Positions 6,741 through 12,877 of a stretch of DNA of 12,907 bases are shown here, one piece after another. The stretch spans positions 1-12,907 of the forward strand of contig USHR01000039.1 of the NCBI GenBank assembly GCA_900554495.1, read 5' to 3'. The stretch is from an uncultured Collinsella sp. (GTDB lineage Bacteria; Actinomycetota; Coriobacteriia; Coriobacteriales; Coriobacteriaceae). The notes under the pieces are model-generated. The model did no database searches. It worked only from the letters and a program-made list of their open reading frames with translations, and was not told the DNA's origin. The number at the start of each line of letters is the position of its first letter. The first letter of the stretch is position 1. The translations under genes were made by a program, and so were the position numbers.

Positions 6741-8411
6741 ATGCCTGGTGTTACCCCTGCAGAAGTTCTGTCCAACTTTGGCATTACGCTGGTCGAAGAC
6801 CCCGCCGAGAACCAGCCCCGCCTGCTGGTTGACCTGCCGGCAGCCGAGCTCGTCGAGCATGCCATCCGTCGCAACGAAGGCCGCATGGCCTCCAACGGCG
6901 CACTGGTGATCGAGACGGGGGAGCGTACTGGACGTTCGCCCAACGACCGCTTTATCGCCGACACGCCCGACGTGCACGACAAGATTGCCTGGGGCGCCGT
7001 CAACCGCCCGCTGTCCGTCGAAAGCTACGAGGTCATCAAAGCCGGCATCGTCGACTATCTCAACGAGCGCGACGTGTTCGTCACCCGCGGCATGGCCGGC
7101 GCCGATCGTAACCACACACGCCGCCTGCTCGTCGCCTGCGAGCGTGCCAGCCAGGCGCTCTTTATTAAGCAGATGCTCGCCCGCCCGCTTGCCCGCGAAA
7201 TCGCACGCACCGGCGAGCCGGACTTCTGCGTGCTCGCAGCGCCGGGCTACCAGTGCGATCCCGCCATCAAAGGCCTTAATTCCAGCGCCGCGGTGGTCAT
7301 CAATTTTCAGGAGCGTGTGATTCTGGTCGCGGGTACCGGCTACTCCGGCGAGATCAAAAAGTCCATCTTCAGCGTCATGAATTACCTGCTGCCCGTCGAG
7401 GACGACGTACTGCCCATGCATTGCTCGGCCAGCATGGATCCCGTCACGCACGAGACCGCGGTGTTCTTTGGCCTGTCCGGCACCGGCAAGACCACGCTTT
7501 CGGCCAACCCCACGCGCCTGCTGATCGGCGACGACGAGCACGGCTGGTCCGACATGGGCATCTTTAACGTCGAGGGCGGCTGCTACGCCAAGTGCGAGGG
7601 CCTGGATGCGTTCCACGAGCCCGAGATTTTCAACGCCGTTCGCTTTGGCGCCATCTGTGAAAACGTGGTACTCGATGAGAATCGCAAGCCTAACTACGAC
7701 GACGTCTCGATCACGCACAATACGCGCGTGGCCTACCCCGTCGAGCATATCCCCAACGCGTGGACCAAGGGCATGGGCACCACCCCGAGCGTCGTGCTGT
7801 TTTTGACCTGCGACGCCTTTGGCGTGTTGCCGCCCATCTCGCGCCTGACGGCCGACGCCGCCATGTACCACTTTGTGACGGGCTTCACCGCCAAGATCCC
7901 CGGCACCGAGGTCGGCGTCACCGAGCCCACGCCCACGTTCTCCTCGCTGTTTGGCGAGCCGTTTATGCCGCTCGACCCCATGGTCTACGCTAAGATGCTC
8001 GGCGAGCGCATCGCCGACGGCCGCACGCGCGTCTACCTGGTCAACACCGGCTGGATTGGCGGCGGCTACGGCGTGGGTCATCGCATCGAGCTTGCCTATA
8101 CGCGCTCACTGGTCGCTCGCGCCCTCGACGGTACCATCGAGGACAGCGAGTTTGTGCACGACGACATCTTTAATGTCGACATTCCCACGACGTGCCACGG
8201 TGTGCCCGACGGTATCCTGGTGCCGCGCCAGTACTGGCAGAGCACTGCGCGCTACGACGAGGCCGCGCACAACCTGGCGGTGATGTTCGAGGAGAACTTC
8301 GAGAAGAAGTACTCGCACCTGCCCGAGTCCGTCAAAGCCGCCGGCCCGCACGCCCAGGTGCCCGCCGAGGCCCGTCATCGCGGCCGCGGCCTGCTGGGAC
8401 TCCGCCACTAG
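6741..8411 (+). CDS. pckA: Phosphoenolpyruvate carboxykinase (ATP)
   Basis: A cytoplasmic 556-residue enzyme interconverting oxaloacetate + ATP and PEP + CO2 + ADP. It controls gluconeogenesis or, in fermenters, CO2-fixing anaplerosis. The ATP-type family is clear: TGERTGRSPNDRF (59-71) for substrate binding, YSGEIKKS (201-208) with the metal-binding Lys, P-loop GLSGTGKTTLS (244-254), metal site LIGDDEHGWSD (261-271), and GFTAKIPGTEVGVTEP (381-396). It is slightly longer than the usual 530-540, with the extra residues at the basic C-terminus. Two conserved spots vary: GGGYGVGHR replaces the common GGPYGVGKR. The ATG at 6741 is fixed by a strong AAAGGAGG (6729-6736) four nt upstream; the in-frame region upstream is the non-coding palindrome stretch. 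The gene ends 19 nt before a terminator hairpin, so it is likely monocistronic. Confidence 0.96.
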   Translation: MPGVTPAEVLSNFGITLVEDPAENQPRLLVDLPAAELVEHAIRRNEGRMASNGALVIETGERTGRSPNDRFIADTPDVHDKIAWGAVNRPLSVESYEVIKAGIVDYLNERDVFVTRGMAGADRNHTRRLLVACERASQALFIKQMLARPLAREIARTGEPDFCVLAAPGYQCDPAIKGLNSSAAVVINFQERVILVAGTGYSGEIKKSIFSVMNYLLPVEDDVLPMHCSASMDPVTHETAVFFGLSGTGKTTLSANPTRLLIGDDEHGWSDMGIFNVEGGCYAKCEGLDAFHEPEIFNAVRFGAICENVVLDENRKPNYDDVSITHNTRVAYPVEHIPNAWTKGMGTTPSVVLFLTCDAFGVLPPISRLTADAAMYHFVTGFTAKIPGTEVGVTEPTPTFSSLFGEPFMPLDPMVYAKMLGERIADGRTRVYLVNTGWIGGGYGVGHRIELAYTRSLVARALDGTIEDSEFVHDDIFNVDIPTTCHGVPDGILVPRQYWQSTARYDEAAHNLAVMFEENFEKKYSHLPESVKAAGPHAQVPAEARHRGRGLLGLRH

Positions 8412-8430
8412 CGTCGCCGTGAGTCCATAT

Positions 8431-8467
8431 CCACCACAAAGGGGACAGACACCGTTGTGGTGGTTTT
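8431..8467 (+). terminator. 33-nt family hairpin, copy 1, after pckA
   Basis: CCACCACAA (8431-8439) pairs with TTGTGGTGG (8455-8463), followed by TTTT. It starts 19 nt after the pckA stop, so it is a probable intrinsic terminator. Its centre carries GGGGACAG. It differs from copy 3 at two positions, one of which breaks the inner stem. Confidence 0.8.
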
Positions 8468-8494
8468 GCTTGGGCGGATGACTCAGGTTACAAT
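8466..8494 (+). promoter_or_regulatory. Putative promoter for the B3/4 gene leader
   Basis: TTGCTT (8466-8471) and TACAAT (8489-8494) are separated by exactly 17 nt. The -35 matches only 3/6 but the -10 matches 5/6. It overlaps the T-run of the pckA terminator, an economical junction. Transcription would begin near 8501. Confidence 0.5.
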
Positions 8495-8500
8495 ACGCCT

Positions 8501-8618
8501 GACATATCGCCCCCTTCTCCGGATGGGGGCAGCGCAAGCGCTCTTGTGACGGCACCGTAGGACTTTGAAGGTGGTCGTCGTAAGGGCGCTTTTTGTTTAG
8601 GCGCCCGGGCTCGGGCGC
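8501..8618 (+). ncRNA. Candidate attenuator leader or small RNA ahead of the B3/4 gene
   Basis: Three structures follow the putative start at about 8501. First is GCCCCC (8509-8514) with GGGGGC (8525-8530). Second is a long hairpin in which bases 8537-8556 pair with 8570-8590 (20 bp including four G-T wobbles, one bulge), followed by TTTTTGTTT (8590-8598), a terminator by form. Third is GCGCCCG-GGCT-CGGGCGC (8601-8618), just before the ribosome site. GGGCGC (8584-8589) in the terminator arm can instead pair with GCGCCC (8601-8606) of the last hairpin, so terminator and alternative fold exclude each other. This is either transcription attenuation of the downstream gene or a free RNA of about 100 nt. 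No known riboswitch class was recognised. Confidence 0.45.
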
Positions 8619-8638
8619 ACGCTATGAAGGGAGAGCAT

Positions 8639-9358
8639 ATGAAGAGTTTCGTTGCCGAGGATTCGTTTTGGGAGCTGTTTCCGCAGGCGGCTATCGGCGT
8701 TGTGGTCGTAAAGGGCATGAAGCCCGCGGCGCAGATTTCCCAGGAGGACGTGGATGCGATTGCCGCGTTGCTCGACCGCGCCAATATCGATGCGGAGCGT
8801 CATCTGACCAGCGACACTATCAGCGAGAACGCACCGGTCAAGGCATGGCGCGAGGCCTATCGTCTGTTCAAGACCAAGAAAGGCGCGCGCTGCTCGATCG
8901 AGAACTTGCTCAAACGCGTGCTCAAAGGCAAGCCGGTGGGTCACATTACGCCCGCGGTGGATATTTACAACACGGTGTCGCTGACCTACGCGCTGCCCGT
9001 GGGAGGCGAGGATCTGCATGCGATCGAGGGAGACCTTCGCTTGAAGGTGACCGACGGTGGCGATGCGTTCTTGCCGCTTGGCGAGGAGGCGGACGATCCG
9101 ACGCTGCCCGGCGAGCTCGCCTACATCGACGATGCGGGCGCTGTGTGCCGCTGCTGGAACTGGCGCGACGGCGTTCGCACGGCGCTGTCCGATAATTCGG
9201 CCGATGCGTTCCTGGCGATTGAGTGCGTGGAGTCCGAGCGGATGGGGGATTGCCAGGCTGCGATCGATCGCTTAGCCGAGCTGCTTGAGCGCTATCTGGG
9301 AGCTACGGTTGTCATTAAGACGCTTGTGACCCGCGACAATCCTTGCATGGAGCTGTAG
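8639..9358 (+). CDS. B3/4 domain-containing protein (PheRS beta-chain editing-domain relative)
   Basis: A soluble 239-residue protein whose body is the B3/4 tRNA-binding/editing fold found in the phenylalanyl-tRNA synthetase beta chain, here as a stand-alone protein. Diagnostic stretches are WREAYRLF (70-77), SIENLLKRVLKGK (86-98), VDIYNTVSLTYALPVGGEDL (107-126), PGELAYIDD (157-165) and CRCWNWRDG (170-178). Stand-alone relatives are widespread; by analogy with other free editing domains they may hydrolyse mischarged aminoacyl-tRNA, but their substrate is not established and I do not assign one. The ATG at 8639 has AAGGGAG 5 nt upstream; an in-frame ATG at 8624 would put that ribosome site inside the gene. 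It has its own promoter-like leader and its own terminator (copy 2), so it is probably monocistronic. Confidence 0.85.
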   Translation: MKSFVAEDSFWELFPQAAIGVVVVKGMKPAAQISQEDVDAIAALLDRANIDAERHLTSDTISENAPVKAWREAYRLFKTKKGARCSIENLLKRVLKGKPVGHITPAVDIYNTVSLTYALPVGGEDLHAIEGDLRLKVTDGGDAFLPLGEEADDPTLPGELAYIDDAGAVCRCWNWRDGVRTALSDNSADAFLAIECVESERMGDCQAAIDRLAELLERYLGATVVIKTLVTRDNPCMEL

Positions 9359-9384
9359 CGGCGTCTAGAACCTATTGATGCCCC

Positions 9385-9425
9385 AAACCACCACAAAGGT
9401 GCCTGTCCCCTTTGTGGTGGTTTTT
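9385..9425 (+). terminator. 33-nt family hairpin, copy 2, after the B3/4 gene
   Basis: AAACCACCACAAAGG (9385-9399) pairs perfectly with CCTTTGTGGTGGTTT (9409-9423) around a 9-nt loop TGCCTGTCC, with a T-run to 9425. It starts 27 nt after the stop codon. Its 33-nt core (9388-9420) is the exact reverse complement of copy 3. The A-rich left flank gives a T-run on the other strand too, so it could work in both directions. Confidence 0.88.
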
Positions 9426-9464
9426 ATGTTGATGGGTTAACAAATGGGGTATTTGGGTACGGGT

Positions 9465-9506
9465 GTCGCCTTATGCGACTAAGATGTTTACCCGTTAGCA
9501 TTATGC
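9465..9506. promoter_or_regulatory. Inverted repeats upstream of the MarR gene, possible auto-operator
   Basis: GTCGC-CTTAT-GCGAC (9465-9479) is a perfect inverted repeat and GCAT-T-ATGC (9498-9506) a shorter one. A looser pair, GGGTTAAC at 9434 and GTTTACCC at 9486, brackets the first. MarR regulators usually bind 16-20 bp palindromes in their own promoters, so these are candidates. No clear -10/-35 pair was found. Confidence 0.35.
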
Positions 9507-9528
9507 AAGCGAAAGGCGGTCGTCTCCC

Positions 9529-9978
9529 ATGCAGCAGAGCGACGAGACACGTTTCGAGGATTTTGTCGGACTGATTAGCGGGCTCTACAAGGAGATTCAG
9601 CGTATCAAGACGTCCGAGGGCGCAAGGCTGGGCCTCAAGGGCTCCGACGTTATGTGTCTGTACTATCTTGAGCGCAGCAAGGACGGCCTGACTGGCGCTG
9701 ACCTGGCTCGCATGGCAGGCGTGACCCGCGCCGCTGTCTCGCGTACGCTCGCGCATCTGGAGGAGGGCGGCTACGTCGAGGTCGATGATTCGGGCGATGC
9801 CGCCGTTAAGTATCGTGCTCCGGTGCGCCTGACCGCTCTGGGCGGCGAGAGCATGAGCGAGGCGGACCGCATCATTCGCGAGGTGCTCGATACCACCGGT
9901 AAGGCTATGGGTGCGGAGCAGCGCGAGCAGATGTATGCGTCGCTGCGCACGATTCTCAACACCCTGCGCGAGATCTAA
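9529..9978 (+). CDS. MarR-family winged helix-turn-helix transcriptional regulator
   Basis: A 149-residue protein of usual MarR size. N- and C-terminal helices (about 8-30 and 107-148) would form the dimer interface. The winged helix-turn-helix spans about 38-105, with LTGADLARMAGVTRAAVSRT (54-73) as the HTH and recognition helix, LEEGGYVEV (77-85) leading into the wing, and VRLTALG (99-105) after it. MarR proteins are dimeric repressors released by small ligands or oxidation. No target is proven. The next gene, degV, starts 119 nt downstream with no terminator between, so the two may be co-transcribed. FabT, the lipid-synthesis regulator of Firmicutes, is also a MarR protein, which makes a lipid-linked role next to a FakB-like gene plausible but unproven. 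The ribosome site before the ATG is weak (AAAGGCGG at about 10 nt). Confidence 0.88.
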   Translation: MQQSDETRFEDFVGLISGLYKEIQRIKTSEGARLGLKGSDVMCLYYLERSKDGLTGADLARMAGVTRAAVSRTLAHLEEGGYVEVDDSGDAAVKYRAPVRLTALGGESMSEADRIIREVLDTTGKAMGAEQREQMYASLRTILNTLREI

Positions 9979-10097
9979 GGCCGCCAAGGCATTTGCTTCC
10001 AATTAACAACTGCATAGTCCCGTTTGAGCGCGTATGCCGTGCCGGGGCATTGCTGTCAAAATTCCCTGCGCGGGACCTGCGCAAGAAAGGATTCGCT

Positions 10098-10952
10098 ATG
10101 TCCATTCGTATTATTACCGATTCCGCGAGCGATATGTCGCCGGCTGAGCACCCCGCTCTGCGTGTTCTGCCGCTGTCCGTCACCTTTGGCACCGATGTGT
10201 ACATGGATGGCGTCGACATCGATCACCAGCGCTTTTACGAGATGCTCGTGGAGCGCGACGAGTTGCCCAAGACCGGTCAGGTCAACCCGTACGCCTTTTC
10301 GCAGGCGATTGCCGAGGCGCGTGAGGCCGGCGACGAGGCGGTGATTATTACCGTGGGCGCTAAGCTTTCGGGCACCAACCAGAGTGCTCGTACGGCACTT
10401 GCCGAGGCACCGGGCGGCGACGTGTTCGTCGTGGACAGCAATAACGTGACCTTGGGCGAGCGCGTGCTGGTCGAGTATGCGCTGCGCCTGGTGGACGAGG
10501 GCCGTAGTGCGGCCCAGATCGCGGCGGCGGTCGAGGCCGTCCGTGACCGTGTGGTGGTTATCGGCCTGCTCGAGACGCTGGAATACCTGGTGCGCGGCGG
10601 CCGCCTGTCTGCTGCGGCGGGCGCTGTGGGTACGCTGCTTAACGTGAAGCCGGTCGTGGCCGCCGAGGACGGTCTCATCGTGCAGTTGGGCAAGGCGCGC
10701 GGTTCCAAGAACGGTCGCAGCCTTCTGAATCAAAAGGTCGAAAAGGCGGGCGGCGTCGACTTCTCCATGCCGCTGGCGCTTGGTTATACGGGTCTTTCGG
10801 ACGCGGTGCTCAAGAAGTATATCGAGGACAGCGCCGCGCTGTGGGCCGGCCATGCCGAGAACGAGCTGCCCATCCACACCATTGGCGCCACCATCGGCAC
10901 CCACGTGGGTCCCGGCGCCGTAGCCGTAGCCTTCTTCCGCCCCGCCAACTAA
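10098..10952 (+). CDS. DegV family fatty-acid-binding protein (FakB-like)
   Basis: A soluble 284-residue protein of the DegV family, whose studied members (FakB) bind a fatty acid and present it to the kinase FakA to make acyl-phosphate for phospholipid synthesis. Family motifs occur in order: TDSASDM (7-13), KTGQVNP (58-64), LSGTNQSA (90-97), VDSNNVTLGERVLV (112-125), ETLEYLVRGGRLS (159-171), LLNVKPVV (180-187) and GTHVGPGA (267-274). The second motif usually reads TSQPSP; here Gly replaces the Ser and Val the Pro, so the loop that touches the ligand carboxylate may differ. The ATG has AGAAAGGA 6 nt upstream; the in-frame extension further upstream lies in the intergenic region. No FakA is in the window. 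Terminator copy 3 follows 14 nt after the stop. Confidence 0.92.
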   Translation: MSIRIITDSASDMSPAEHPALRVLPLSVTFGTDVYMDGVDIDHQRFYEMLVERDELPKTGQVNPYAFSQAIAEAREAGDEAVIITVGAKLSGTNQSARTALAEAPGGDVFVVDSNNVTLGERVLVEYALRLVDEGRSAAQIAAAVEAVRDRVVVIGLLETLEYLVRGGRLSAAAGAVGTLLNVKPVVAAEDGLIVQLGKARGSKNGRSLLNQKVEKAGGVDFSMPLALGYTGLSDAVLKKYIEDSAALWAGHAENELPIHTIGATIGTHVGPGAVAVAFFRPAN

Positions 10953-10966
10953 CCGACCTGCCATAT

Positions 10967-11003
10967 ACCACCACAAAGGGGACAGGCACCTTTGTGGTGG
11001 TTT
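10967..11003 (+). terminator. 33-nt family hairpin, copy 3, after degV
   Basis: ACCACCACAAAGG (10967-10979) pairs perfectly with CCTTTGTGGTGGT (10989-11001) around loop GGACAGGCA, followed by a short T-run. The loop is in the same orientation as copy 1 and opposite to copies 2 and 4. Confidence 0.82.
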
Positions 11004-11032
11004 ATGCTGGTTTCGGTTGAAAGGAGCATGCG

Positions 11033-11353
11033 ATGGCATCTGAGGGCTTTTTTGAACGGGTGTACGAGGTAGTCGAGCAGATCCCTGAGGGGATGGTCGC
11101 CACGTATGGTCAGGTGGCGCTGCTTGCCGGTCGTCCACGAAGTGCGCGGTACGTGGGGTATGCGCTGCACAGCAATCCGCGCCCTGGTCAGATTCCCTGT
11201 CATCGTGTGGTGTTTGCCGATGGCCGTATTTGCGAGGGCTTTGCGTTTGGCGGCCCCGATGCTCAACGTGAGCTTTTGCTAGGGGAGGGTGTGGCGTTTA
11301 AGGACGACATGCACGTCGACTTGGCCGCCTGTCGCTGGCCTGCCGGGCTCTAG
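11033..11353 (+). CDS. Minimal MGMT-family protein (methylated-DNA--cysteine alkyltransferase domain)
   Basis: A 106-residue protein equal to only the DNA-binding/active-site domain of O6-alkylguanine-DNA alkyltransferases; the N-terminal ribonuclease-like domain of Ogt/Ada is absent. It keeps TYGQVA (24-29), the Arg-finger region RSARYVGYALHSNP (36-49), the acceptor-cysteine motif PCHRVV (55-60) and a C-terminal LLLGEGV (81-87). Size matches the alkyltransferase-like (ATL) proteins, but those carry Trp or Ala in place of the cysteine; here the Cys is present, so it could accept alkyl groups. It may repair alkylated guanine directly or flag it for excision repair. The ATG is set by AAAGGAG 6 nt upstream; another ATG five bases earlier is out of frame. 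It is bracketed by terminator copies 3 and 4 and is monocistronic. Confidence 0.88.
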   Translation: MASEGFFERVYEVVEQIPEGMVATYGQVALLAGRPRSARYVGYALHSNPRPGQIPCHRVVFADGRICEGFAFGGPDAQRELLLGEGVAFKDDMHVDLAACRWPAGL

Positions 11354-11369
11354 CGGTTCTGCCGTGGCG

Positions 11370-11410
11370 AAAACCACCACAAAGGCGCCTGTCCCCTTTG
11401 TGGTGGTTTT
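11370..11410 (+). terminator. 33-nt family hairpin, copy 4, after the MGMT gene
   Basis: AAAACCACCACAAAGG (11370-11385) pairs perfectly with CCTTTGTGGTGGTTTT (11395-11410) around loop CGCCTGTCC. It starts 16 nt past the stop. A- and T-runs on the two sides suit termination in both directions. The core differs from copy 2 by one base. Confidence 0.88.
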
Positions 11411-11490
11411 ACGCTGTAGGTTTACCAGAGCTAACTTATGGAGAAGGTGTGTTGGCGTACTTTGCCGTCAGAAAGTAAACCACGGTGAAC

Positions 11491-11640
11491 TATATTGGTT
11501 TCAGCAACGGAGCAGGCAATAGGCGATGAAAAAGCCTGCCCTGTTGAGTTTGATTCGCATTCCTCCCCTCTGTGCGATTCAACGGTGTACTTCGGGAACA
11601 GGCCCGCTGGCAACTAACTGCCGGCGGGCCTGTTCCTGTT
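11491..11640 (+). ncRNA. Candidate free-standing small RNA
   Basis: A -10 like TATATT (11491-11496) would start a transcript near 11503, where a stem begins: CAACGGAGCAGGC (11505-11517) pairs with GCCTGCCCTGTTG (11534-11546) with one wobble and one mismatch. The last arm overlaps a second possible stem, GTTGA and TCGCA pairing with TGCGA and TCAAC by 11582. The end is a very strong hairpin, GGAACAGGCCCGC (11595-11607) with GCGGGCCTGTTCC (11624-11636), followed by TGTTTGT. Both neighbouring genes have their own terminators, so this terminator-like hairpin needs another transcript to serve. The -35 is poor, and the strand is not certain. It matched no RNA family I know. Confidence 0.4.
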
Positions 11641-11683
11641 TGTCGGGGGAGTGCGATGGGCGGAGCCGAACAGGTCGGGCATC

Positions 11684-11711
11684 AAAAAAGGCGGACGTCG
11701 TAGCGCCCGCC
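11684..11711 (-). terminator. Intrinsic terminator of trpS
   Basis: On the minus strand GGCGGGCG pairs with CGTCCGCC (one G-T wobble) around the loop CTACGA, followed by six T residues. It begins 35 nt past the trpS stop codon. Confidence 0.82.
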
Positions 11712-11746
11712 CTAAAGCAATCGAAAGCTCAAGCCAGCAGATCGGT

Positions 11747-12796
11747 CTAGTACACCATGCCCATGGCGTCCTGAACCTCTGCCAGGGTCTGATCGGCGAT
11801 CTCGTTGGCGCGACGGTTGCCCTCGTGCAGGACGTCCTTCACATAGTCCAGATCGTTCTCGTAGCGCTGGCGACGCTCGCGGATCGGTGCGAAGTACTCG
11901 TTGACGGCCTCGGTCACGTACTTCTTGAGCTGGCCGGAGCCGCCCATGCCAATCTCCTCGGCAATCTCGACCTCGGAGCGACCGGTGCAGATTGCAGCCG
12001 TCGAAAGCAGGCCGGACACGCCTGGGCGGTTCTCGGGATCGAACGTGATCATGCGCTCGGAGTCGGTCTGGCTCTTCTTGATGCGTTTGGCCGTCTCCTC
12101 GGCGGTCATCGAAATATTGATGGCGTTGCCGTAGCTCTTGCTCATCTTGCGACCGTCCAGGCCGGGTAGCAGCGGGGTCTCGGACAGCAGCGCGTCGACC
12201 TCGGGAAATACCTTGCCGTAGCGGTTGTTGAAGCGGCGTGCGATGGTGCGGGTGAGCTCGATGTGCGGCAGCTGGTCGCGACCGACGGGCACGACGTTGC
12301 CCTTGCAGAACAGGATGTCGCAGGCCTGGTGCACCGGGTAGGTGAGCAGAAGGCCGGTGAGCTCGTGGCCCGAGGCCTCCATCTCGGCCTTAACCGTGGG
12401 GTTGCGCGCCAGCTCGGCCTCGGAGACCAGCGACAGGAACGGCAGCATGAGCTGGTTGGCTGCGGGCACGGCGGAGTGCGCGTAGATCATGGTCTTGTCG
12501 GGGTCGATACCGCAGGCAAGGTAGTCCATGACCATGTTGTACACGTTGTCCTGGATATGCTCGGTGGTGTCGCGGTCGGTGATGACCTGGTAGTCGGCGA
12601 TGAGCACGTTGGTCTTGGCGCCCATGTTCTGCAGCTCAACGCGGCCCTTGAGGGTGCCAAAGTAGTGGCCCAGGTGCAGACGGCCGGTGGGGCGATCACC
12701 GGTGAGCATGGTGAACTTCTCGGGCGTTTTGGTCAGGCCCTCGCGAATGGCGTTGCTCTTTTGCAGCGCGACTTCGTAGCTGTTCTCGTTTGGCAT
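11747..12796 (-). CDS. trpS: Tryptophan--tRNA ligase
   Basis: A cytoplasmic 349-residue class Ic aminoacyl-tRNA synthetase that charges tRNA-Trp. It has the PTGRLHLGHYFG motif (36-47; HIGH-type signature HLGH at 41-44) and KMSKS at 217-221, with the Rossmann core between them, including AHSAVPAANQL (106-116) and PVGRDQLPHIELTR (170-183). Length is normal for bacterial TrpRS. The true start is the ATG at 12794-12796, with AGGAG (12802-12806) 5 nt upstream. The frame stays open upstream to the contig end and would add 32 residues beginning MYKRQ; that N-terminus is translated adapter, not protein. Only about 80 nt of real upstream DNA remain, so any tryptophan-responsive leader would be lost. 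It has its own terminator. Confidence 0.96.
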   Translation of the reverse strand: MPNENSYEVALQKSNAIREGLTKTPEKFTMLTGDRPTGRLHLGHYFGTLKGRVELQNMGAKTNVLIADYQVITDRDTTEHIQDNVYNMVMDYLACGIDPDKTMIYAHSAVPAANQLMLPFLSLVSEAELARNPTVKAEMEASGHELTGLLLTYPVHQACDILFCKGNVVPVGRDQLPHIELTRTIARRFNNRYGKVFPEVDALLSETPLLPGLDGRKMSKSYGNAINISMTAEETAKRIKKSQTDSERMITFDPENRPGVSGLLSTAAICTGRSEVEIAEEIGMGGSGQLKKYVTEAVNEYFAPIRERRQRYENDLDYVKDVLHEGNRRANEIADQTLAEVQDAMGMVY

Positions 12797-12877
12797 GATT
12801 GCTCCTAACGTATGCGTATTGGTCAAGATGATAACGCGTTTATTGGAGGGTCGGGGCGTAAGTACGCGAGGGGCGGG

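Larger units (their letters stand above)
11354..11746. other. Intergenic region between the MGMT gene and trpS
   Basis: These 393 bases carry no convincing protein gene. They hold terminator copy 4, a candidate small RNA and the trpS terminator, each listed separately. Short open frames here lack ribosome sites or family character. Confidence 0.6.

Noticed and set aside
6579..8081. 500-residue open frame on the minus strand opposite pckA
   Set aside because: Composition is rich in Gly, Ala, His, Arg and Asp with no motif, as expected of a GC-rich antisense shadow; pckA on the plus strand is unambiguous.
8501..8600. T-box riboswitch ahead of the B3/4 gene
   Set aside because: GGCACCG (8551-8557) only partly matches the T-box TGGNACCGCG, and the leader before it is too short for a T-box stem I with a specifier loop.
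8431..11406. The four 33-nt repeats as a CRISPR array
   Set aside because: They are separated by whole genes, have perfect inverted symmetry, occur in both orientations and are followed by T-runs, so they are terminator-like.
11431..11613. 60-residue minus-strand frame, and a 19-residue frame at about 11500-11560
   Set aside because: No family character. The short one has GGGGAGG only one base from its ATG, which is too close for a normal ribosome site, and it overlaps the structured RNA candidate.
12263..12808. 181-residue plus-strand frame opposite trpS
   Set aside because: Antisense shadow rich in Gly, Val and His; trpS motifs on the other strand are complete.
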